A program made the translations under genes and the position numbers. Positions 38,974-47,986 of a stretch of 59,814 nt of DNA are shown here, piece after piece. The stretch spans positions 1 through 59,814 of the forward strand of contig JADGDF010000007.1 in assembly GCA_016745055.1 (NCBI GenBank), written 5' to 3'. Below the pieces are notes generated by a model. That model saw only the letters and a list, made by a program, of their open reading frames with translations. It ran no database searches and was not told the DNA's origin. Position 1 is the first letter of the stretch. Each line of letters starts with the position of its first letter. The stretch is from Thiotrichaceae bacterium. GTDB taxonomy: Bacteria; Pseudomonadota; Gammaproteobacteria; Beggiatoales; Beggiatoaceae.

Positions 38974-39483
38974 CTAAAAGCTTTCAGCTTTTTCCCATTC
39001 TAAAGTAAAATGCCAATCTCTACCGTTTAACGACAAAGAATCAACAGTTTTTAGTATCAGATTATTTGCTTGTAATTGATAATAACGTCGAAAATCCATA
39101 TTAATCCAGTTTGGCACTTTCGAGTTTTCAATTCTGTGGATAACGATTTTAGTACTTTCATCTATGCTATAATTACCACAATAAGCTTCAAACTCAGGGA
39201 AGTTGTCCACGATCTCAGCAGAGGGTACGTTACGCATATCCATAATGGAAAAATTGGTTCGACGACTTTTTGCGAGAAATACGCTCATATAAGTTGGAGT
39301 ATAAAGCAACATACCAAAAGGTTCATCTCCAAAAGGCATTAATTTTTCATCGCCGGATTGAGCAATGCAAGAGAGCAATTTCCACCTTCCCACGAATTTT
39401 TCTTTCAAAATGCATGACTCCTTCTCATGGTTATTTTCCAACGCAAAATTTAGGCGCAGCTCGACCAATTCTTTTTGTCCCAT
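38974..39483 (-). CDS. Lipocalin-like domain protein
   Basis: A 169-residue soluble protein with a lipocalin-5-like core: FVGRWKLLSC, FGDEPFGMLLYTPTYMSVFL and a C-terminal strand RDWHFTLEWEK. Lipocalin-like proteins bind hydrophobic small molecules and some occur in biosynthetic clusters, where they hold or cyclise polyketide intermediates. No signal peptide is seen, so it is expected in the cytoplasm. It sits between the second hydratase and the carrier protein gene, 46 and 35 bases away. A catalytic or product-binding role is inference. Confidence 0.75.
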   Translation of the reverse strand: MGQKELVELRLNFALENNHEKESCILKEKFVGRWKLLSCIAQSGDEKLMPFGDEPFGMLLYTPTYMSVFLAKSRRTNFSIMDMRNVPSAEIVDNFPEFEAYCGNYSIDESTKIVIHRIENSKVPNWINMDFRRYYQLQANNLILKTVDSLSLNGRDWHFTLEWEKAESF

Positions 39484-39529
39484 TAATTATCAGTATGGCC
39501 ATCTCTTTAATATTACTTAACTTCATAAA

Positions 39530-40279
39530 TTATCCAGTATAATTTTCCTTGATAAGCCGTTGAACATCTGGTTGATTAAAAGAAATTTTATGCATAAATG
39601 CTTCAATAGTGCTGGTTTCTTCAAGTATTTTACGTCGTTTCATTGAACTATATTTTTTGAGTAATTCAAGTGAAGTTCTTGGCTTTTCTGCAATGGCTTG
39701 GGCAATTTCTATGGCTTTTGGCAACACTTCAGCCTTTGGTAAAATATAATTGAAGTTACATTTTCCTTTTAATTCTCTACCTTTTTTGTAATCTCCCGTG
39801 ATCATCATCTCAAAGCCTGTGTAATAACCAAATGCTTCGATTGCAAACGCAGTTGTTCCCATGCCAGGTGTGAATCCCATGTTCATGAAAGAAAAACCAT
39901 ATCTGCTCTCCTCTGCTGCTATGATGATATCTGAATATAAGGCTAGCGTTAGTCCACCACCTACTGCACTTCCTTCCATAGCGGCAATAACAGGAATAGG
40001 AATATTTAGTAATGCTTTAATTTTGTTGGCATATTCATGTTCTACATTATCTTTATAATGTTCCTCAAGTTGTTTTTCTAAAAATGCCATATGTCCACCA
40101 GAACAAAAAATATCTTTTAGGCCAACGATAATCACCACTTTTGCGGTTAAATCTGTTTTTAATTGAGCAGTAATTTCACCTACTTGCTTGAGAAATTTCT
40201 CATCTATAGCATTTTTGTTCACATGATCTTCTATTTTTATAAAATAGATGCCATTTTCTCCTTTTTCTAGTTTAGTCAT
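39530..40279 (-). CDS. Enoyl-CoA hydratase-like decarboxylase (ECH2, PksI-like)
   Basis: Crotonase-fold enzyme of 249 residues, the same length as PksI of B. subtilis. In beta-branching it decarboxylates the glutaconyl-type intermediate to give the branched double bond. Shared with PksI/CurF-type ECH2 are the oxyanion region AVGGGLTLAL, MNMGFTPGMGTT, LPKAEVLPKAIE, AEKPRTSLELLK and a C-terminal FMHKISF whose His is a candidate catalytic residue. The ATG at 40279 is chosen by length and by a GATGAG ribosome site; upstream in-frame ATGs would lie deeper in ECH1. It overlaps the ECH1 3' end. Confidence 0.88.
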   Translation of the reverse strand: MTKLEKGENGIYFIKIEDHVNKNAIDEKFLKQVGEITAQLKTDLTAKVVIIVGLKDIFCSGGHMAFLEKQLEEHYKDNVEHEYANKIKALLNIPIPVIAAMEGSAVGGGLTLALYSDIIIAAEESRYGFSFMNMGFTPGMGTTAFAIEAFGYYTGFEMMITGDYKKGRELKGKCNFNYILPKAEVLPKAIEIAQAIAEKPRTSLELLKKYSSMKRRKILEETSTIEAFMHKISFNQPDVQRLIKENYTG

Positions 40280-40997
40280 TGGTATACTCATCATTAAACA
40301 TTCTAATATCCTCAAGGTATTGTTTTAATTGGCTCATGGTCTGTGGTTCCTTTAATTTGTTTTCAAGCATTTTACAACCAATATCAAGTAAATCATTGAA
40401 TTCACCTGTTTGGTTTAGTAAAAATCTAGTATCTTCAATTACTGACTTTGATGCACTTCTAAATTTTTTGACCCAGGATACTGTTTTAGCATCAATTTCA
40501 TCAGGTGCAACCACTTCATCAACTAATCCCATTCTAAAAGCTTTTTCAGCAGATAAGGCTTCAGAGGTTAGCACCATATACTTAATATCCTTTTTATTCA
40601 TACGATCCATTAGGCTGGACATTACAATTGATGGAGCAATATCAAATGAAGCTTCTGGTAAGCAAAATGTGGCATCAGTAGTGGTAATGATAAAGTCGGA
40701 TAATGAAAGCAACTCAAGTCCGCCTGCAATCACATTATTCTCTACTTTTGCAATCACTGGTTTATGGCTACTTTTCACTTGCTTGAAAATTTCACCAGCC
40801 TCAGTGATAAAATCATCTTCCAATTTTGTTGTTAAATATTCCAAGTCCATCCCTATAGAAAAATACTTATCTCCTCCAACCAATACAATTACCCTACTGT
40901 CTTTATTATCCAAGGCTTTTTGAAATTTACTAGAAAAATTTTTTAATGTATCTGGGTTGAACTTCATGGGTACTTGTATTTCTTCATGCAAAATCAT
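40272..40997 (-). CDS. Enoyl-CoA hydratase-like dehydratase (ECH1, PksH-like)
   Basis: Crotonase-fold protein of 241 residues. In beta-branching ECH1 removes water from the HMG-type intermediate on the carrier protein. The segment VIAGGLELLSLSDFIITT, ATFCLPEASF and MGLVDEVV fit PksH/CurE-type ECH1 better than fatty-acid hydratases. The ATG at 40997 overlaps the end of the HMG-synthase gene by 14 bases and follows GGAG, so translation is coupled. The assignment of ECH1 versus ECH2 is from motif similarity and the usual order. Confidence 0.87.
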   Translation of the reverse strand: MILHEEIQVPMKFNPDTLKNFSSKFQKALDNKDSRVIVLVGGDKYFSIGMDLEYLTTKLEDDFITEAGEIFKQVKSSHKPVIAKVENNVIAGGLELLSLSDFIITTTDATFCLPEASFDIAPSIVMSSLMDRMNKKDIKYMVLTSEALSAEKAFRMGLVDEVVAPDEIDAKTVSWVKKFRSASKSVIEDTRFLLNQTGEFNDLLDIGCKMLENKLKEPQTMSQLKQYLEDIRMFNDEYTND

Positions 40998-42222
40998 AAA
41001 GTCTCCGATGATCTTTGATTTCTTTTAATACCAACAATCCACTATTTTGATAAAATTGTTGATAGAAATTATCAAAAGCAGAAAAATCTGGTATGAAATT
41101 GATTTGCTGTAACACTTCTGTTCGGGCATTTTCAAGTGTTTCATATTGCGCCACCGAAAGGTCATAACGTTTTTCCAAGAGCCGATCTAATTGGGCTGCT
41201 TGTTGGCTAATGATTTCTTTAGCTTTTCTACTGATTAATACGCTGAAAAATTCAGCACAGGAGCCAGAACCATACGAATAAATACCAATTCTATCGTCAG
41301 CTTTAATATCCTCTGCGTATTGTACCAAACTAAATATCGAAAGAAATATGCTACCTGCATAGGTTGCCCCAATATGTTGGGAGTAATAAAGTCCTGGAAG
41401 TACTTTTTTGTTAAATGATTTTAGCCACTGTTCCTTGTCAAACTGACCTTGTAGCTCTAACAAGACTTTGTGCGCTTCTTTAGCTATACCTGGAAATGGG
41501 ACATGATAAAGATTGTAGTCAAAGTAATTTTCATCAAAATCACCTTCTACGCACTTTGAGTATTCTTCAAAGGCACACTCAAGACCATCCATATAGGAAA
41601 ATAAACTTGCTTCCACATCAAATGGGATTTCTTTCCAAGGAAGGGGTCTAATGACATCCGTAACTTCATGAGTGTGTATGCCTGATTTACCACTTTCAAT
41701 AACAGCAAAATCTGGTTTGTCCGATATGAGTAATGCAATAGCACCTGCGCCTAAGCTATACTCCATCCTGCCTTTGTTAATCATGTTATGACTCATATCA
41801 ACATTGACTACCAAAGCTTTCTTACCATTGTTTAGTCCTGATGCCACCCAGGATTCTGCCATTTTAAGTGCAGCGGCACCCGCATGACAGGCTATTTTTA
41901 ATTCAAACACGCGACAAGTTGATGGTAAATTTAGGTATCTATGTGCCCAGGTACTGATTGTTTTCTCTTGATCAAGTCCTGTTTCTGTTGCAACGATAAA
42001 GAGTTCAATATCTTTACAATCATTTTCCGTTAACAGGGATTTAGCACTATTGACAGCCATTGTGACGCTATCTTCCCAAAGAGGGACTTCACTTCGATAT
42101 TGAACCAGAAGATTATTTTTTACATACTCTAAGTTTTCACCACGGCATGCAGCCAATTCCATCATGCTTAGACTTAATGGCGTGGTATAAACCCCTATTT
42201 TTTCAATACCAACTTCTTTCAT
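40984..42222 (-). CDS. HMG-CoA synthase-like beta-branching enzyme (HCS, PksG-like)
   Basis: Adds an acetyl unit from the donor carrier protein to the beta-keto group of a polyketide or acyl intermediate. The catalytic triad is complete: E80 (VATETG), nucleophile C112 (ELKIACHAG) and H240 (YHVPFPG); the GSGSCAEF loop near the C-terminus is typical. At 412 residues it matches PksG/MupH/CurD-type proteins. True mevalonate-pathway HMG-CoA synthase is the alternative, but the flanking ketosynthase, two hydratases and carrier protein decide for a beta-branching cassette. It follows the ketosynthase by 60 bases. Confidence 0.92.
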   Translation of the reverse strand: MKEVGIEKIGVYTTPLSLSMMELAACRGENLEYVKNNLLVQYRSEVPLWEDSVTMAVNSAKSLLTENDCKDIELFIVATETGLDQEKTISTWAHRYLNLPSTCRVFELKIACHAGAAALKMAESWVASGLNNGKKALVVNVDMSHNMINKGRMEYSLGAGAIALLISDKPDFAVIESGKSGIHTHEVTDVIRPLPWKEIPFDVEASLFSYMDGLECAFEEYSKCVEGDFDENYFDYNLYHVPFPGIAKEAHKVLLELQGQFDKEQWLKSFNKKVLPGLYYSQHIGATYAGSIFLSIFSLVQYAEDIKADDRIGIYSYGSGSCAEFFSVLISRKAKEIISQQAAQLDRLLEKRYDLSVAQYETLENARTEVLQQINFIPDFSAFDNFYQQFYQNSGLLVLKEIKDHRRLYDFA

Positions 42223-42282
42223 AGCTTAAACCCATATTTACTGGTTTTTCTGAAACTTTATGAAATAAAGAATATTACTTCT

Positions 42283-43566
42283 TTATTCATCATAATGTTG
42301 GAATAAACTGGCACTATTAATCCCCCCCATACCGAAGGAATTATTCATTAGAATGTTAATATTTCGCTTAATATTTCCATCAGCACATACATTCAAATCT
42401 ACCTGTGGATCCATGTCATGAATATTATGAGAACGGTGAAACTCTCCTTTGTTCATTTGCCAAATAGCAAGTACAGCTTCAACCGCACCAGATGCCCACA
42501 TTGTATGACCCAGCAGTGATTTTGGGGCATTGATTAAAAGGTTATAAGCATGAACGCCAAATACCTCTTTTATAGATTGAATTTCAACGACATCCCCCAG
42601 GTGAGTTGATGTTGCATGAGCACTGATATAATCAATTTCTTGTGGTGCTATATTGCATTTTTTCAGTAAATCCCTGATTACACGCACTTGTCCTTCACGG
42701 GAAGGATTGCTAAGATGATTAGCATCTGAATTGACGTTTACACCTAGTATTTCAGCGTAAATTGTTGCACCTCGCGCTTTAGCATGTTCCAATTCTTCGA
42801 GTATTAAAACAGCTCCCCCTTCACAGGGTAAAAAACCTTCACGATTTATATCATAGGGTCGGCTTGCTTGTGTTGGAGTATCATTAAATTTATCATATGA
42901 AATGGCATCAAGCACTGTTAAGCTTTGCAACATTAAAGGGTTAAATGCGACCATAGGACATACCACATTAATAATTTTCTTGTCATCATACGATATAGCA
43001 TTCATGGCTGCTTGCAAAGCCACGTTGCCTGTTGCGCAAGTACCACCAATTAAATAAGCCATGCCTCGCAAATTTAGCACTTCAGCTACAGAGGAGGAGT
43101 AATCTGTATCTAGTATATTTAAACCAGAAAGACCATCAATAAAATCTGGTTCGTCTTTAAAAATCTCATATTGTTCAAGCAGATGATAGTTAGTTAAATT
43201 ATGCCCACCACAGATTACTCCAACATCGTAAGGGTCTAATGTTTCTTGAAACAAACCAGAAGTTAAATAAGCATCTAATGCCATTAGTATTGACAATTTA
43301 GTGCTACTTGTTACCTGTTTAAAAACACGTTTTGTTTTTACGAAAACTTCCTCAGGAATTTTACTTTCAAAGCTCTTTAGTTTTGCATCAGCATCATAGA
43401 ATGAAAGATCGCCACCAATTTTCGAGTATATTGCGCTTGTATCAAATCCTTTCCACCAAGTGATTGCTGATTTTCCAGCCAGCATATTGTTTCCAACTGC
43501 ATTAATAGTATCTCCAAGCGGTGTATTAATTGACATACCAGTAACAACTACTCGCTTATGTGACAT
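42283..43566 (-). CDS. Free-standing ketosynthase of the beta-branching operon
   Basis: FabF-like beta-ketoacyl synthase of 427 residues. Active-site residues are all present: C177 (GGTCATGN), H317 (SAHATST), K349 and H354 (KSLLGH). In characterised cassettes the equivalent protein is a malonyl-ACP decarboxylase with Ser in place of Cys, so this one may condense as well as, or instead of, decarboxylate. Start: the ATG at 43566 (MSHKRVVVTG) follows AAGGAG and overlaps the dehydratase 3' end by 11 bases; the longer frame would add 18 residues within that gene. Confidence 0.9.
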   Translation of the reverse strand: MSHKRVVVTGMSINTPLGDTINAVGNNMLAGKSAITWWKGFDTSAIYSKIGGDLSFYDADAKLKSFESKIPEEVFVKTKRVFKQVTSSTKLSILMALDAYLTSGLFQETLDPYDVGVICGGHNLTNYHLLEQYEIFKDEPDFIDGLSGLNILDTDYSSSVAEVLNLRGMAYLIGGTCATGNVALQAAMNAISYDDKKIINVVCPMVAFNPLMLQSLTVLDAISYDKFNDTPTQASRPYDINREGFLPCEGGAVLILEELEHAKARGATIYAEILGVNVNSDANHLSNPSREGQVRVIRDLLKKCNIAPQEIDYISAHATSTHLGDVVEIQSIKEVFGVHAYNLLINAPKSLLGHTMWASGAVEAVLAIWQMNKGEFHRSHNIHDMDPQVDLNVCADGNIKRNINILMNNSFGMGGINSASLFQHYDE

Positions 43567-44080
43567 AAAATTCTCCTTTACCCACACAACATACTCTCTT
43601 TTCGACACAAGCCTGAGCAATACCTGTGGTTAGAAGTTCATCATGAGCAAGAATATGGCAATAAATTGATAGCGTATCCTCGGGTAGAACTGATGATATA
43701 TTATATATGTCATAGGCTCTAGTACCCACAGCATCAATGGCGGAATAAGCTTTGGGGATTTGCGTGGTATCATTTGCAATGAAATAGAATAAGGCCAAAC
43801 AACTTTGAAACATGATTTCCTGTAGTAATACGCCAGGATATATAGGATTATCCGGATAATGCCCTTTAAATAGAGGATCTTTTGGATCAATCCATCGGGT
43901 GGTTTTAATTAATCGTTGTTCTAAATTCACCAACTCAATGGTGTCTAAAAGTAAAAAAGGTTCTCTGTGCGGTATAAGATTTTTAATGCCTTTTTGATCT
44001 ATTGGTGTTAATAAATCATTTTTTACATCAGAGTCAAATAAAAGCTTTTTTTTCAACTTATTAATATTATCACTAATCAT
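43556..44080 (-). CDS. FabZ/FabA-like 3-hydroxyacyl-ACP dehydratase
   Basis: Hot-dog-fold protein of 174 residues, first gene of the operon. LIPHREPFLLLD and GHYPDNPIYPGVLLQE match FabZ; H74 and E88, 14 residues apart, correspond to the catalytic pair. A 30-residue N-terminal extension precedes the domain. It is not part of the usual beta-branching set and suggests that this operon also reduces and dehydrates a short acyl chain, with a ketoreductase supplied elsewhere. Its 3' end overlaps the ketosynthase start. Confidence 0.88.
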   Translation of the reverse strand: MISDNINKLKKKLLFDSDVKNDLLTPIDQKGIKNLIPHREPFLLLDTIELVNLEQRLIKTTRWIDPKDPLFKGHYPDNPIYPGVLLQEIMFQSCLALFYFIANDTTQIPKAYSAIDAVGTRAYDIYNISSVLPEDTLSIYCHILAHDELLTTGIAQACVEKRVCCVGKGEFYVT

Positions 44081-44676
44081 TTAAAGTGATTCCTCTTTTA
44101 CAAACTAGTATTACGCGAAGCAAGCTACTGTACAAACAGATATGAATAGCTTCACTCAGGTTGCCAAAATTCCACTTGTAGCTAACTTTGTTCTTGTAGA
44201 TAAAAAATACTGCCTTATCTTTAGAGAATGTTTAAATTTATCTTTTACTTTCGTTTAATATTCTTCTAAAACATGTTTTTTACTAGAAAAACCACAATAA
44301 TACCATTTCCTATTGCTTTTGGTATACCCATATTTATTGGGAGACATGGAGAAGTGAAGCTAAAATCTAGTAGTTTATGATCAACAAGGATTCAAAAATT
44401 TGTAAAAGTTCAGATAAAACAATACATCTGCTTTGTTTCTTTACACCTGAATAAGCTTGACTTGAGTAGATTGAGGTAACGGAATAGAAATTACTCAGTT
44501 TGTCTGATGAAGTGGATGTGCGGGGTATTAATTCCTCATCACCACGCTCTGCGTGGTGATGCAGACTAGGTGCTCTACGCAATTTCAAAGTATAAAAGGA
44601 GGATGCAGAGCGTCCCTTGTGTCATTTGATGCAAGCGTGGTTTGCAGAAAAAAGCAGAAAAAAGTTGCACACAGCG
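44081..44676. other. Gene-free region upstream of the beta-branching operon
   Basis: These 596 bases hold no credible gene. The AT-rich part next to 44080 should contain the operon promoter, but no clear -35/-10 pair was picked. The other side carries the composite palindromic repeat at 44537-44617. Confidence 0.5.
44537..44617. repeat. Composite palindromic repeat
   Basis: A perfect palindrome with 11-base arms CATCACCACGC/GCGTGGTGATG around TCT (44537-44561) is followed by GGTGCTCTACGC (44570) and GATGCAGAGCGTCC (44602). The same order of elements occurs at 15311-15450. No T-run follows. It is a member of the same dispersed repeat family. Confidence 0.65.
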
Positions 44677-45411
44677 TTAATTATTCCGTCTATCACGAAC
44701 ATAAAGCGTTTTTGAATTTGTATCGCCTATTTTTCTTTCTTCAACATCAAAAAGCTTAATTGCTGATACCAGTTCACCCAACTTCGCATATCCGTAATTA
44801 CGCGGATCAAAATCAGGCGCTTGTTTGGCAATATTGCTGCCAACAGGCGCAAGGAGAGCCCACCCACTTTCATCGGAAGATGCTTCTACTGCATTTCGTA
44901 ATAAACTAACCAATTTTGTATCTTGCTTTAACTCGCTGTTAGATTTTTTAACAATCGCTTCATTTTCATCTGTTTTAGCACGAAGAACCTCTGTATAAAT
45001 AAATTTGTCACAGGCTGAAACAAAAGCAGGTGGTGTCTTTTGTTCACCAAATCCGTACACAAATAACCCTGATTCTCTAATTCTTGATGCCAGCTTTGTA
45101 AAATCGCTATCGCTTGATACTAGACAGAATCCATGAAAATTTCCAGTGTATAACAGGTCCATTGCATCAATAATCATAGCACTATCAGTTGCATTTTTGC
45201 CTTTTGTATAGGCAAATTGTTGCATTGGTTGAATGGAATGATGGAGCAGAACCTCTTTCCATCCTTTCAGGCCAGGTGCTGTCCAATCACCATAAATTCT
45301 TTTAACACTGGCTGTTCCATAATTTGCTATTTCTGACAGCAAACCATCTACAATATTTGGTTGAGCATTATCCGCATCTATAAGAACTGCTAATTTTTCA
45401 GTATTTTCCAT
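44677..45411 (-). CDS. NYN-domain (LabA/DUF88-like) protein with LOTUS-type C-terminus
   Basis: A 244-residue protein. Residues 1-140 form a NYN/PIN-like nuclease domain with conserved acidic residues: LAVLIDADNAQP, KNATDSAMIIDAMDLL and LVSSDSDFTKLA. The C-terminal 75 residues resemble an OST-HTH/LOTUS RNA-binding domain (LVSLLRNAVEASSDESGWALL ... NYGYAKLGELV). Such proteins probably cut or bind RNA in the cytoplasm. It is a single gene with 91 bases to its upstream neighbour on the same strand. The target is unknown. Confidence 0.88.
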   Translation of the reverse strand: MENTEKLAVLIDADNAQPNIVDGLLSEIANYGTASVKRIYGDWTAPGLKGWKEVLLHHSIQPMQQFAYTKGKNATDSAMIIDAMDLLYTGNFHGFCLVSSDSDFTKLASRIRESGLFVYGFGEQKTPPAFVSACDKFIYTEVLRAKTDENEAIVKKSNSELKQDTKLVSLLRNAVEASSDESGWALLAPVGSNIAKQAPDFDPRNYGYAKLGELVSAIKLFDVEERKIGDTNSKTLYVRDRRNN

Positions 45412-45502
45412 GAATTAATTATTTCCTATTACTTCTAACGGTCTCGCGGATCACTCGTCAAAATTGAGGAACATACTAACACTAGTAGGAACGGATGTTC
45501 CT

Positions 45503-47986
45503 TTACTTCGCGACTTCATTTTCAGGCTCAGTTTCTTCAACGACCTCTGCAATCTCTTCCTCAATAACCCTTTCTTCAGGCAACACAATGTCAGCTTTAT
45601 CCACAGCCGCCTTGCTATCTGTAAATTTGGTTTCACTGATATAATCTGGATTAGTGATGGTTTTGGCAGCCATACTTCTAATGGTAAATTCAATAGCAGA
45701 AGGTTCAACCAAACTATCTTTGGTATCCAAAACCATTTGATATTGCTGATGATAAGTATCTCCTTTGACCAATACACAAGGAATATATAATGCACCATCC
45801 AAATGGTACGTAGCAATACATTCCCCTGGTTTGAGCTGCACAGGTAGGTCATCTTCAAATCCATCACCTTCATTGTCCAGCTTCAGGTACAATAAATCAT
45901 TTGAGCCATCCCAAGCGTCAAATTCAATTCGTGCAACCTGACCTGCGGGTACATCAATACTGCTGGTCTTAAAATGGTTGTGCCCCGCACTACTCACATG
46001 GGTAAAATGTAAATGATAAGTACTGTCTGTAACTTGATTATCGTTCGTTATGTCAACATATTTTGAATCCAAATTGACTTCATAAGTCAGGGTTTTACTT
46101 GCTTTCAGCGTACCGCCTTCCAATCTAAAAATATACCCAGGTAATTCGCTTGGCCCATCTTCTGGATCAAAAGCCATAAATACTTGTGGGGCAGGTTCAC
46201 TTTCTTCATTAGCCGTAAAACTTATTTTCTGACCATCTGCTTGCAGACTTAAGGCCATGATTTCATTGGGGTCATGACGTAAATCTTCCAAGCCTACAAT
46301 ATAATTTGGCCCTGTGGCAAAAAAACTCGTTTCCTGCTCAGAGGTAAAGCCTAATTCATGTAAGAGGATAGAAATATTTTCATCAGCTTCTTGCATTGGT
46401 ATTTCAATGCGTGAGGGTGTGTTTTTTGTTGGAGAATGATGTTCCCGAATTAGAAAACTATCAGTGATTTCATTAATTTCTCGACCTGTATCCAATTCTG
46501 TGCCAATCCGCTTCCCACCAGTTAATTCAATCAACATTTGACTTTCGCCCTGTGCATGAAAACGCAAGGTGCGTTCGCTGCCAACCGCAGCATTTCTAGC
46601 TTTTCGAGTCACATCTCCTGAGCAGAAAGGACAGACAAATTTTTCTTTATGAGCAGACAATGGAATTAAATAGAGGGTGTTACTGGTAGCATCGCCTCGA
46701 TAAATCAGGGATGTTTCTGATGGATTTGCTGCTTGGTTGTAATACCAAGTATCCTTTTCTTGGTTGATTAATAATACCCGTGAATAACTGAAATCACCTG
46801 GATACTGATTGTCATAAACCCAAACCCAGGTTTCACCCTCATCTCCCTCTTCAACTGCATAAGGTATTAATATATGCCGATTTTTAGGTTGTTCTTGTCT
46901 TTCAATACCAAGCAGATAATAGTTATCAGGATCGCCTTGTTCTAGGGAATCAATGATATTTTTCAAAATATCTACAGGGGTTAGTCCTGCGGTCTGTGTG
47001 TCGCTATTCAATTCTGTATAACTAGCTTTACCATACACTGGCGCTAGCGTTTGGCTGACAAAATAATACATAATGTAATTGCTGACGGCGGAATTTCTAA
47101 CGCGCATATCAAAGGCATTGCTTGCACTTGCCTGAAAACTAGCCGCATTAACCGTTTGTTCCTGAAAAGGTATACCAGTAAACAAGGCCAAACTAGAAAC
47201 TGCCAAACCGTAGCTATGTCCACTACTCGCCGTTTTAATTTCTTTGTCCAACCATTGTTGTGCCACGGCTGTTGGAACACAGGGACCTTTTAGGTGCAAA
47301 CACACCTTATCACGGTCAAACATGAATACTAAGTCTTCTGCCGTTAAATCCCGACTTTGTTCACCATAGTTAGGAAAACCATAGCCTGCACTGGTTACAA
47401 AGTAGTTAGCCATCTCTGCGGTCGTATCAGCAATCGGGGATTGCAATGGCCGTTGGTTTAAACAGGCCACATAGCCTTCGCCATTGATTGCGATTTGTTC
47501 AGGAGACATCACAAAAGCTAAATCACCTAAATCAATGCCTTCTCCCGTTTGACTATTGATAAACGACATTTGAAAAGTACTGTCATCCACCGTAAATCGC
47601 ACAGGCAAAATTTCTTTGCTGTCATTACTATAAATGACTTGTATTCTACCTGAACAATCGGTTGCGTAGGATAAACTTGCACTCACAACAGTTGTTTCGG
47701 CTGCTGTGAAAAAGGCACTGAGTCCTTCTTCCAATGCACAACCTTTATATTTTTCGAGTTGCGTGTTGTTGAGTTCAAAATTTGGAGGATTGCTAATGGG
47801 TTTTCCATCAGCATCAAATAACTGTAATTGACCATTATTTTGTATTTTAAAATGAATAGCGGTTGTTTGACCGTTAGATTGTGTCAAAGTACCCGTACAA
47901 CTTGCGTTTAAAGATATTGTGTCAGCTTGTACCCTAGAAATTAGTAAAAATAGACTGGTCAGGGTAAACAACAAATATTTTTTCAT
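45503..47986 (-). CDS. Large secreted protein with possible degenerate papain-like domain
   Basis: An exported protein of 827 residues: signal peptide MKKYLLFTLTSLFLLISRVQA, then a mature chain without membrane helices and with an acidic Glu/Val-rich tail. In the region 230-400 the pattern GHSYGLAVSSLALF (S258), RHILIPYAVEEG (H371) and VYDNQYPGD (D392/N393) resembles a papain-like family in which GxCxGM, GH and YDNNxP carry the catalytic residues; here Ser replaces the Cys. A CPFC pair lies near 454. The C-terminal 200 residues read like beta-sandwich repeats. Function unknown; the enzyme-like reading is inference from memory of motif patterns. Confidence 0.7.
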   Translation of the reverse strand: MKKYLLFTLTSLFLLISRVQADTISLNASCTGTLTQSNGQTTAIHFKIQNNGQLQLFDADGKPISNPPNFELNNTQLEKYKGCALEEGLSAFFTAAETTVVSASLSYATDCSGRIQVIYSNDSKEILPVRFTVDDSTFQMSFINSQTGEGIDLGDLAFVMSPEQIAINGEGYVACLNQRPLQSPIADTTAEMANYFVTSAGYGFPNYGEQSRDLTAEDLVFMFDRDKVCLHLKGPCVPTAVAQQWLDKEIKTASSGHSYGLAVSSLALFTGIPFQEQTVNAASFQASASNAFDMRVRNSAVSNYIMYYFVSQTLAPVYGKASYTELNSDTQTAGLTPVDILKNIIDSLEQGDPDNYYLLGIERQEQPKNRHILIPYAVEEGDEGETWVWVYDNQYPGDFSYSRVLLINQEKDTWYYNQAANPSETSLIYRGDATSNTLYLIPLSAHKEKFVCPFCSGDVTRKARNAAVGSERTLRFHAQGESQMLIELTGGKRIGTELDTGREINEITDSFLIREHHSPTKNTPSRIEIPMQEADENISILLHELGFTSEQETSFFATGPNYIVGLEDLRHDPNEIMALSLQADGQKISFTANEESEPAPQVFMAFDPEDGPSELPGYIFRLEGGTLKASKTLTYEVNLDSKYVDITNDNQVTDSTYHLHFTHVSSAGHNHFKTSSIDVPAGQVARIEFDAWDGSNDLLYLKLDNEGDGFEDDLPVQLKPGECIATYHLDGALYIPCVLVKGDTYHQQYQMVLDTKDSLVEPSAIEFTIRSMAAKTITNPDYISETKFTDSKAAVDKADIVLPEERVIEEEIAEVVEETEPENEVAK

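Noticed and set aside
40279..40923. 214-codon plus-strand frame opposite ECH1
   Set aside because: Antisense shadow of a well-supported crotonase-fold gene; serine-rich low-complexity translation.
40984..42222. Reading the HMG-synthase-like gene as mevalonate-pathway HMG-CoA synthase
   Set aside because: No other mevalonate gene is adjacent; the ketosynthase, two hydratases and carrier protein in one operon fit polyketide beta-branching.
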